This document shows positions 41,821 through 49,198 of a stretch of 64,000 nt of DNA, piece by piece. Every line of letters starts with the position of its first letter. Positions within the stretch are counted from its first letter, which is position 1. The DNA is taken from positions 186,001-250,000 of the forward strand of contig JAYQTK010000006.1 of NCBI GenBank assembly GCA_038147335.1, given 5' to 3'. The translations under genes were made by a program, and so were the position numbers. The stretch is from Marisimplicoccus sp038147335 (GTDB lineage: Bacteria; Bacteroidota; Bacteroidia; Flavobacteriales; Flavobacteriaceae). The notes under the pieces were generated by a model, which worked only from the letters and a program-made list of their open reading frames with translations, had not been told where the DNA came from and did not search any database.

Positions 41821-42646
41821 CTAACTCAAATTTAATTTTATCTCCAGTTCTTAATTGTGCCAAATTATTTAAAGATTTTTCAGCTAATTGAAGAATTCTA
41901 GGATATCCCCCTGTTGTTTGACAGTCTCTATGAAGTATTATTATTTGTCCGGAAGGAGTTAATTGAACAGTCCCTGGTATAACTCCAGATGATATTATTG
42001 AGTTAACACCAGCTTCTATTTTTTCCTTTAAATTATAAGCCATTCTATTATTTATACCGATTGAAAATTCTTGATTTTTAAGTTTATTAATAGACTCCTT
42101 ATTAAGACAATTAAATTCTGGACCTCTAAATACTTTTATATTCTTATTCAACCTAAATTTTTGATCAATTGATTTATAAGTTAGATTCCTGTCATTTGCT
42201 TCAAATTTAACTTCATCACCCTTTTCAATTACACTAGAATCGCTTATCTGAGAATAGTAGGATCTACTTCCAAGAACTTTATCTACTTTAATATCCCCTT
42301 TAATTGATATATAGCATCTAGAGCCAATAGATGAGTTATTTAATTTAAGTATATCTCCTTTATTAACCTCAACAGGGGTATATAAACTTATTCTACTTTC
42401 ATTTAACATTGGATTAAAGTCAGAGCCTGTAATACATATGAAAGTGGGTTTTTCAAACTTAATAGTAGGGCCAATAAGTGTAGCCTCTATTAAGGGATTA
42501 TTTATAGGATTATCAATAATAAGATTTGCAATCTGAGCACTTTCCCTATCCATATAACCTGAAGATGGAACTCCAATATTACGATAACCAAATCTACCAT
42601 CATCCTGAATTGTTGTGTAAAGTCCTTTTGAAATAAATTTGATCAT
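41810..42646 (-). CDS. pxpC: 5-oxoprolinase subunit C (biotin-dependent carboxyltransferase / KipA family)
   Basis: Subunit of the bacterial ATP-dependent 5-oxoprolinase PxpABC, which opens 5-oxo-L-proline (pyroglutamate) to glutamate. 278 residues of the KipA/AHS2 fold: DDGRFGYRNIGVPSSGYMDRESAQIANL near the N-terminus, VFRGPEFNCLN, GVIPGTVQLTPSGQIIILHRDCQTTGGYPRI near the C-terminus. Somewhat shorter than many homologues (~310-330) but with all recognisable blocks. Last gene of the operon; its ATG overlaps the pxpB stop as ATGA. The 3' end overlaps the unknown exported protein by 11 bases. Confidence 0.9.
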   Translation of the reverse strand: MIKFISKGLYTTIQDDGRFGYRNIGVPSSGYMDRESAQIANLIIDNPINNPLIEATLIGPTIKFEKPTFICITGSDFNPMLNESRISLYTPVEVNKGDILKLNNSSIGSRCYISIKGDIKVDKVLGSRSYYSQISDSSVIEKGDEVKFEANDRNLTYKSIDQKFRLNKNIKVFRGPEFNCLNKESINKLKNQEFSIGINNRMAYNLKEKIEAGVNSIISSGVIPGTVQLTPSGQIIILHRDCQTTGGYPRILQLAEKSLNNLAQLRTGDKIKFELVSL

Positions 42647-43344
42647 AACTCTATTAATTTTGGTTTATCAAGTCTATTAATAGAAGATTTGTATTGAGAT
42701 TTAGAAATTTCTACAAATTGTATCTTATCTCCTGGCCTACTAAAACATGGATGTTTAGAATTGAGATTAAAAAATTCTACTGGTGAATTACCAATAATAT
42801 GCCATCCTCCTGGACTTTGTCTAGGATATATACATGTTTGATCTAGAGCTAGACCAATTGAGCCTTTTCTGATATTTAATGAAGGTTTTTCTTTTCTTTC
42901 ACAATGAAGTTTTTTATCAGTTTTACCCAGATACATGAATCCAGGCAAGAACCCCATTGAAAGGACATCATATGTTCTTGATAAATGAGCATCTATTATA
43001 TCTCTTACTGAAATGTTGTTTAAATCAGATAGAAGATTAATATCAGTTGCAAATTCCAAATCATAGCAGACAGGTATTTCCCAGACCTTGATAGTTCTAT
43101 CATAATTCTTTATTTTTTCATAATCTATCATTTTTATTTTGTCAACTATTTCATCAATTGAAGTTCTATTTAAATCAATTATTATCAGAATAGATTTTAT
43201 TGATTGTACACAATCTTTAATATCATCTTTACATAAACTCAAAATTTCAGTTTTATATGAGGAAATCAACCTTGTTAAACTTGAATTAAGTTCGTCTTTC
43301 CATGAAACTAATATTGAGTTTTCATTTAGATTAAAGAATTCCAT
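42643..43344 (-). CDS. pxpB: 5-oxoprolinase subunit B (KipI family)
   Basis: Second subunit of 5-oxoprolinase, 233 residues of the KipI/AHS1 cyclophilin-like fold. Characteristic C-terminal half: SMGFLPGFMYLGKTDKKL, then IGLALDQTCIYPRQSPGGWHIIGNSP. KipI was first described in Bacillus as a kinase inhibitor, but the three-gene cluster with pxpA and pxpC supports the oxoprolinase role. It overlaps pxpA by one base and pxpC by four, indicating stoichiometric, coupled translation. Confidence 0.92.
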   Translation of the reverse strand: MEFFNLNENSILVSWKDELNSSLTRLISSYKTEILSLCKDDIKDCVQSIKSILIIIDLNRTSIDEIVDKIKMIDYEKIKNYDRTIKVWEIPVCYDLEFATDINLLSDLNNISVRDIIDAHLSRTYDVLSMGFLPGFMYLGKTDKKLHCERKEKPSLNIRKGSIGLALDQTCIYPRQSPGGWHIIGNSPVEFFNLNSKHPCFSRPGDKIQFVEISKSQYKSSINRLDKPKLIEL

Positions 43345-44060
43345 TACTTTTTGTTTTTAAAGGCTTTATTAATTTCTTTAAGAATTTCAATAGAATTATC
43401 AGTATCAGAATGAATACATATTGTATCTGCTTTAATTGATTTGTATACACCATTTATCGACTTAATCTTATTTGAATCAATAATACTAGCAATTTGGTTT
43501 ATAACTGATTTAGGATTATTAATCAAAGCACCTTTTTCATTCCTGGATACTAGAGACAGATTATCATTATAAGCTCTATCACCAAATGCCTCATACATTA
43601 TTTTAAATCCTTTTTCTAAAGCAGATTTTTCAATTTCTGAATTATATGGTATATATATATAACACTCTTCCTTATAGCCAATAATGGTGTCTAAATAAAA
43701 GTCAGATAAATCCTTATCACTAAACATTTCATTGTAAAGAGCACCATGAGCTTTAATGTGATGAAGTTTTTTTCCATATGATATAGCAATTGAATTAAGT
43801 GTTTCAATCTGATCTATTAAACTGTAATAAAGATCTGATCTTGAAATATCAATTTTTTTTCTTCCAAAGCTTTCCTTATCTGGATAAGATGGGTGTGCAC
43901 CAATTTCAACATCATTCTTTATTGAAATTTCCACACATTCAATCATACTTTGAGAATCTCCTGCATGACCTCCACATGCAATATTACATGAGTTAATAAG
44001 AGGCATTATTAAATGCTCATTATTAAGTCCTTCCCCAAGATCACAATTAATATTCATCAT
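43344..44060 (-). CDS. pxpA: 5-oxoprolinase subunit A (LamB/YcsF family)
   Basis: Third 5-oxoprolinase subunit. 238 residues of the LamB/YcsF TIM-like fold: MNINCDLGEGL at the N-terminus, NIACGGHAGDSQSM, GAHPSYPDKESFGRK, HHIKAHGALYNEM, EAFGDRAYNDNLSLVSR, all diagnostic. It is overlapped by the NRAMP-like gene as ATGA and runs into pxpB with a one-base overlap. The gene order transporter-pxpA-pxpB-pxpC is comparable to the Bacillus ycsF-ycsG-kipI-kipA region, where an NRAMP-family ycsG also sits among the subunits. Confidence 0.94.
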   Translation of the reverse strand: MMNINCDLGEGLNNEHLIMPLINSCNIACGGHAGDSQSMIECVEISIKNDVEIGAHPSYPDKESFGRKKIDISRSDLYYSLIDQIETLNSIAISYGKKLHHIKAHGALYNEMFSDKDLSDFYLDTIIGYKEECYIYIPYNSEIEKSALEKGFKIMYEAFGDRAYNDNLSLVSRNEKGALINNPKSVINQIASIIDSNKIKSINGVYKSIKADTICIHSDTDNSIEILKEINKAFKNKK

Positions 44061-45250
44061 TGGAAAATTAAAATTAGTCCTCTAATTCCTAGAATTATTG
44101 TAATCATTATGATTATAATTCCAAATATATTTTGATATCTATATCCATACTCTTTTCCAATTATACTATTATTGTTTACTAACCATAATAAAATAATTGC
44201 AATTATCGGAAGAAGTAAACTATTAGAAAATTGAGCAAACTTTATTATTTCTATTGGGTTTAGCTCAATCAAAGAAATAACTACTCCAAAAATTAAAACA
44301 ATCATCCATACAAGTCTAAATTTGAGAGATTTCATTGAATCTTTCCAGCCAAAACAACTTTTTGCTACATATGCTGCTGCTAGAGGAGCTGTAATTGAAG
44401 ATGTTATACCTGATGCAAATAGACCAATTCCAAGAAAATAAATTGCAAATTTTCCATATAATGGCTCCAGACCCCTTGCTAAATCAATTACACTTTTAAC
44501 ATCCTGAGTATTTACAGATGCTGCTGTAACAATTATTGAAAGAGAAACAATACCACCTAAGAAAATTGATATAAAACTTTCAATTCTTGCTGTTTTAAGT
44601 TTTTTAATAGAATCCCATTTCTCAGTTACTAATGATGAATGTAAAAAAATGTTATATGGGACAACAGTTGTTCCTATTAACCCTAATACTATCAAAATAC
44701 TATCTTGATCAAAACTAGGAATAAACATTCCCTCAATTAGAGATTTTAAATTAGGCTTTGTAATTATCGCAGTTATTAAAAAAGAAACACTCATTGTTAA
44801 AACCAAAAAAATCAGAGATTTCTCTATTAATTTATAGTTTCCTTGAAACAGAATTACAAATGCCACTATTCCAATGAAGAAAGGGATATAGCTAATTGAA
44901 TCATTGTTAATTATTCCTGATATACCTAATGATGCTCCTGTGATATTTCCAGCTTCATATGCAGCATTTCCAATTAGTATGGATGAGATTATAAGTACTA
45001 TCAAGAATTTATTAAGATAAATCGACTTTATTGATTTACTTATAACTTCCGCTACATTCATCTTTGTTACTAATCCTACTCTTAGGGATAGCTCCTGAAG
45101 AAATATGGTTGCAAAAATTGATAAAACTAATGCCCATATCAAAGAATAGCCATAGGATACACCTGCAATGGTGCAAAGAGTTACAGTTCCAGGTCCAATA
45201 AATGCTGCAGCAATTAATATTCCTGGCCCTATTTCTCTAATCCATTTCAT
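44057..45250 (-). CDS. NRAMP-like transporter in the 5-oxoprolinase operon, non-canonical substrate site
   Basis: Inner-membrane protein of 397 residues with about eleven helices and the NRAMP (SLC11) fold: LQELSLRVGLVTK in helix 2 and NIFLHSSLVTEKWDSI after helix 6 are typical. The residues that bind Mn2+/Fe2+ in true NRAMPs are changed: helix 1 DPGN is GPGT (19-22), and helix 6 MPHN is VPYN (197-200), so the Asp, Asn and Met ligands are all lost. Its start overlaps the M14 peptidase stop by one base and its stop overlaps pxpA as ATGA. Context suggests uptake of 5-oxoproline or a related peptide product. That is inference; some divergent NRAMP relatives carry other ions. Confidence 0.8.
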   Translation of the reverse strand: MKWIREIGPGILIAAAFIGPGTVTLCTIAGVSYGYSLIWALVLSIFATIFLQELSLRVGLVTKMNVAEVISKSIKSIYLNKFLIVLIISSILIGNAAYEAGNITGASLGISGIINNDSISYIPFFIGIVAFVILFQGNYKLIEKSLIFLVLTMSVSFLITAIITKPNLKSLIEGMFIPSFDQDSILIVLGLIGTTVVPYNIFLHSSLVTEKWDSIKKLKTARIESFISIFLGGIVSLSIIVTAASVNTQDVKSVIDLARGLEPLYGKFAIYFLGIGLFASGITSSITAPLAAAYVAKSCFGWKDSMKSLKFRLVWMIVLIFGVVISLIELNPIEIIKFAQFSNSLLLPIIAIILLWLVNNNSIIGKEYGYRYQNIFGIIIIMITIILGIRGLILIFQ

Positions 45251-47763
45251 TAAGGCACTCTTATCTTGTCACCAAGTAAAATTGCATTTAGAAATAATCT
45301 ATTAGTTCCATACCATGATCCTCTAAAATTAGGATTATTAGAAAATAGAATTGCCCTTCCTGAACCAATCTTTGATACAAGTAATGAAACTGTTTTATCA
45401 ATCTTTTTAGCGTTATTTTCAGTAATAAAACCATCAATTAATGGATTGGGAGTATATCTAACTACTGATGAATATTCATTTTTAGATGGTTTAATCCACA
45501 CAGTATTATTTTTATAAACAGGTACAATAGGATCTTCATATCCAAAACCCAACGGATGAGACATATCAATTTGAGCATTTAAAATTATTCCACCAATTTG
45601 CTCTTTACCCCTATTATCAGAAGCATCAATGTATGGCTTAAATTCATTTTCATTATTACTTTTTTCAGTCTTATATAGTTCTTCATCTACAATTTTTGAA
45701 TCAATTAAAAATTTAGACCCTGTACCAATTGAGATAATAGTATTACCTCTGCTTACCCAATTTTTAATTTTATTAATCTGTGATTCATTAAAATTGTAAT
45801 TACCTGAAACAATAACCATTGAAGTATAGTCATCAAGATCAACTCTATTAAAATTTCTAATAGGAATCTTTGTGATCGGCATTCCTACCCTTTGGTCTAA
45901 TAGGTGCCAAACTTCACCTGCTTCATATGCTCTAACTCCAGTTCCAATTAACATCATTGTTTTTTGTTTCTTAAGTGGAACTACGAATCTACTTCCCAGA
46001 TCTATTCCCTCGGAACTAAGTCCTGAAGAGACTGAAAAAATATCAATCTTGAATTCATTTTGAATTTTTTGAAGACTTTCAAATAATTTATTTGAGTTAA
46101 TCTTTTGAAGACTTACAGGAATAATAAGTGATCCATAATCAAATGATTTTAATCCCTGAGAGGTATTTATCTTAAAAGGTTTAAAAGAACTAGAAACTAA
46201 TATATCATTATCTAATAGTTTATTTATAACTGCAGGAATATTATAATCTACCGAATTAATTATATAACTATACTCAGCTTTACTGACTTGATTAGTATTA
46301 AAAATATCATCTAAACCTTTAACTTGATCACCTTTCATTTCTCTTAATGCAGGAGAATAATCAATATCATAGAAATTAGCAATTGACCATGATGATGCGT
46401 CATAAAAAACACTATCTCTAAATTCAGTATTTGTCTCAAAGATTGATCTAATAGTCCTATAGTTTTTTTGTTTAGTTGGAACAAAAAAGTCATTACCATT
46501 TCTTGTGACCTTTAAATCATGTATTAAAAGTTTGTCAATAAATGCTTTAGTCTTATTTCTATCCTTACCTAGTGTAAATGAATAACCTTTTATTCTCTTT
46601 TTATCAGCATCAGTTAATGCTGAAGCAAAAAATCTTTGCTGATATTCCATTAATTCACCTTTCATAGCAACAGAAGCTTTAATAGTAGTCATTCCTGATA
46701 CATATTGGTTTCTTATTGTAAATGGAAAAGTAATTTCTCCAAATTGTGTTTTTTGTTTATGCCCTCTTGAACTAGCTTGTTCAAATAGCATCCCAATTCC
46801 TCCAAGAAGATCCGCATAAGAAGAGTGATAGCCAGGGTATGTCTTATCAAATGCTTCTTTAGAAAAGTACATTGAACCTATTTCATCAAGTCCTTTTGCG
46901 AAGAATGAACCAAATAAAGTCTCAAAATATTCATAGTTCTCTTGAGGTATTATTGGGTCTTTTGCAGCATGAGTCTTCCAAGGCACAAAAAAATATGTAC
47001 TATTAGTTCCCATCTCATGAAAATCCATAGTTACATTAGGGTACCAATTATGATGAAAATTAATTTTACCTCTTGTTTCTGGATGAATTCCCAACAGAAC
47101 ATCTCTATTTAAATCAAACCAATAATGATTTGTTCTACCACCAGGCCAATATTCATTGTGCTCAGCATCTTGTGGGTCGTCAACAAGCGGTGAACCTTTA
47201 TAACTATTAACCCATTGAGTATGTCTATCCCTACCATCTGGATTTATAGTAGGATCAATCAAAACTATTGAATTGTCAAGATAGTCTTGAATTTCTTGAG
47301 ATTTAGATGCAACTAAAGTATAGGCAGTAAGCATTGCAGCTTCTGAGCTAGACGGCTCATTACCATGAACATTATAACCTAAATTAATTATCACAGGAAA
47401 ATTATCTGGCTTTTGTGAATCTATATAGCCTTCATATTCTGGCTTTAAGTATGAAATATGACTTTTTCTAATTTCCTCTAGATTTTCAATTTTCTCTGGT
47501 GAACTTAATATTAGATAAATTAATTTACGCCCCTCATGGGAAGTTGCATATTGAAACATATCTGCTTTATCAGATGTTTCAGATAAATATTCCATGTATG
47601 ACACAATTAAGTCATGTCTTGTATGCATCTCACCAATTGGATATCCTAGAAACTGTTCAGGTGATAAAATGTCACTATCAAATGGAGCATATTTTGAAAA
47701 ATAATAATCCTGCGAAAATATTGAACCTAAAAATAATAGGTTAAGTAGTATAAATTTTTTCAT
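45250..47763 (-). CDS. Secreted M14 family zinc metallopeptidase
   Basis: Exported carboxypeptidase-type peptidase of about 837 residues. Signal peptide MKKFILLNLLFLGSIFSQ. The M14 catalytic domain (about 60-390) shows the zinc motif NVHGNEPSSSEAAML (HxxE), DPTINPDGRDR, FDLNRD, the third zinc His in TMDFHEMGTNSTYFF, and the likely catalytic Glu in MLFEQASSRG. The C-terminal third (about 590-700) looks like a class I glutamine-amidotransferase-type fold (IGTGVRAYEAGEVWHLLD) without obvious catalytic Cys. The frame opens at ATG 47775, but the ATG at 47763 puts the signal peptide at the N-terminus and clears the upstream stop by 4 bases. Confidence 0.86.
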   Translation of the reverse strand: MKKFILLNLLFLGSIFSQDYYFSKYAPFDSDILSPEQFLGYPIGEMHTRHDLIVSYMEYLSETSDKADMFQYATSHEGRKLIYLILSSPEKIENLEEIRKSHISYLKPEYEGYIDSQKPDNFPVIINLGYNVHGNEPSSSEAAMLTAYTLVASKSQEIQDYLDNSIVLIDPTINPDGRDRHTQWVNSYKGSPLVDDPQDAEHNEYWPGGRTNHYWFDLNRDVLLGIHPETRGKINFHHNWYPNVTMDFHEMGTNSTYFFVPWKTHAAKDPIIPQENYEYFETLFGSFFAKGLDEIGSMYFSKEAFDKTYPGYHSSYADLLGGIGMLFEQASSRGHKQKTQFGEITFPFTIRNQYVSGMTTIKASVAMKGELMEYQQRFFASALTDADKKRIKGYSFTLGKDRNKTKAFIDKLLIHDLKVTRNGNDFFVPTKQKNYRTIRSIFETNTEFRDSVFYDASSWSIANFYDIDYSPALREMKGDQVKGLDDIFNTNQVSKAEYSYIINSVDYNIPAVINKLLDNDILVSSSFKPFKINTSQGLKSFDYGSLIIPVSLQKINSNKLFESLQKIQNEFKIDIFSVSSGLSSEGIDLGSRFVVPLKKQKTMMLIGTGVRAYEAGEVWHLLDQRVGMPITKIPIRNFNRVDLDDYTSMVIVSGNYNFNESQINKIKNWVSRGNTIISIGTGSKFLIDSKIVDEELYKTEKSNNENEFKPYIDASDNRGKEQIGGIILNAQIDMSHPLGFGYEDPIVPVYKNNTVWIKPSKNEYSSVVRYTPNPLIDGFITENNAKKIDKTVSLLVSKIGSGRAILFSNNPNFRGSWYGTNRLFLNAILLGDKIRVP

Positions 47764-47767
47764 AATT

Positions 47768-49138
47768 CTATTCATTTATTCCTGGAAGTGAATTTGGATT
47801 TTCAACTTGCCAGTCAAAGTTTTTAGCTTTTAATTTTAATGGGTATACCTGGTCTAGATTATCAGCATCATATAATCTACCATTTTTCATAACCATTTTT
47901 ACAGTATTTGTATTTCTTATATTTTTTAAAGGATCTTGATCTAATATTACCAAATCAGCTAGCTTTCCACTTTCAATTGATCCTAATTCTTTATCTAAAC
48001 CAATAGCATAGGCACCTATTATGGTAGAAACTTTAAGCATATCGTGATTAGAAATACCACCAGTAGCCATACTCCAAAGCTCCCAATGATATGCAAGCCC
48101 TTGAAGTTGACCATGAGAACCAACTCCTGCTATACCTCCAGCCTCAACAAGATCTTTTACAAATACACTTAGCTCTGGGAAGGTATATTCTTCTTCCATA
48201 AACCATCCAGCATTTCTTCTTCTTGTTTTAGACTCAACTTCCATTTTTGGAGTAAAATAATTTAGTTTTTCATCTTTATTTACATTTTCCGTAGCATAAT
48301 AATAATTTTCAGCCCATGGACCACCATATGTAACAAGAAGAGTTGGAGTGTAAGCCTTTTTTGTAAATGCAGTTAATCCAATTATATCGTCATAAACCGG
48401 GTATATAGGATGATTATGTTCTTGACCTGGATATCCATCAATAGTTTCAGTAATATTTAATCTTAAATCTAATGCACCTTCAGTTGTAGGCATTATATTT
48501 TGTTCTTTAGCAGCCATTAAAATCCATTGTCTCTGTTGACGGTTTCCTGCCCTGTACATTTTAATAGTTTTGGTGTTATAATATTTTGAATATTGTTTAA
48601 GTGCATCTTTAGCTTCATCTAAACTTTTAAAATTATAACCCCAATAACCTACACCAGGACCAGTTGAATATACTCTTGGTCCTAATATTTTACCAGTATC
48701 AACCATATCACTGTAAGTAAGAACATCTGTAGTACCAGTTTGAGGATCTCTAGTTGTTGTAACACCATATGCTAAATTTGCTGCATAAGAGAAAGGTTGA
48801 TTCTTCTGTAGACCCCAACTAGGTCTCATATGTGCATGAGTATCAACAAAACCTGGTAAAATAGTTTTTCCATTTAAATCAATAACCTCAGTAGATTCAT
48901 CTATATTAATTTGATTCTCACTTACTTCTTTAATACGATTATTAACTATATATATTTGACCATTTTCTATGATCTCATCTTCATTCATAGTAATTATTTT
49001 GGCATTTTTAAGTAAAATTGAACTCTCGGGTATATCTCTATTTAATTCTACTATAACCTCTAATTCGTCAGCCAAAAACTCTTCTTCATCTTTTTCTTCT
49101 TCTTCTTTTTCTTCTTCTTCTTCTTTTCTTTTCTTCAA
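47768..49138 (-). CDS. Amidohydrolase-like domain, C-terminal half of a split TolB-amidohydrolase protein
   Basis: Metal-dependent amidohydrolase domain of about 410 residues after a Glu/Lys-rich leader. Seen: LLKNAKIITMNEDEIIENG, the metal-binding TILPGFVDTHAHMRPSWG (HxH), GVTTTRDPQTGT, and the C-terminal SIESGKLADLVILDQDPL. The nominal start is a TTG at 49138 with no signal peptide. It is in the same frame as the TolB-like gene upstream, separated by one TGA (49169-49171) and ten codons inside a purine tract. The total span (1123 codons) matches the single ~1,100-residue protein usual in flavobacteria. I therefore think it is the second half of one gene, split by sequence error, slippage or decay. 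Confidence 0.75.
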   Translation of the reverse strand: MKKRKEEEEEKEEEEKDEEEFLADELEVIVELNRDIPESSILLKNAKIITMNEDEIIENGQIYIVNNRIKEVSENQINIDESTEVIDLNGKTILPGFVDTHAHMRPSWGLQKNQPFSYAANLAYGVTTTRDPQTGTTDVLTYSDMVDTGKILGPRVYSTGPGVGYWGYNFKSLDEAKDALKQYSKYYNTKTIKMYRAGNRQQRQWILMAAKEQNIMPTTEGALDLRLNITETIDGYPGQEHNHPIYPVYDDIIGLTAFTKKAYTPTLLVTYGGPWAENYYYATENVNKDEKLNYFTPKMEVESKTRRRNAGWFMEEEYTFPELSVFVKDLVEAGGIAGVGSHGQLQGLAYHWELWSMATGGISNHDMLKVSTIIGAYAIGLDKELGSIESGKLADLVILDQDPLKNIRNTNTVKMVMKNGRLYDADNLDQVYPLKLKAKNFDWQVENPNSLPGINE

Positions 49139-49198
49139 TCTTTCTTCTTCTTCTTTTCTTCTTCTTCTTCATCTTTTTTCTTCTTTCTTTTTCTCTTC
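49077..49198. repeat. Purine-strand microsatellite-like tract (GAA/AAG) in the linker of the TolB-amidohydrolase gene
   Basis: Plus strand is almost pure C/T with repeated CTT units; the coding strand is GAA/AAG/AGA repeats for about 120 bases. Between roughly 49140 and 49176 the gene frame reads AGA (Arg) where the shifted frame reads GAA (Glu), suggesting two compensating indels around the TGA. Such tracts are prone to replication slippage and to assembly error. Confidence 0.7.
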
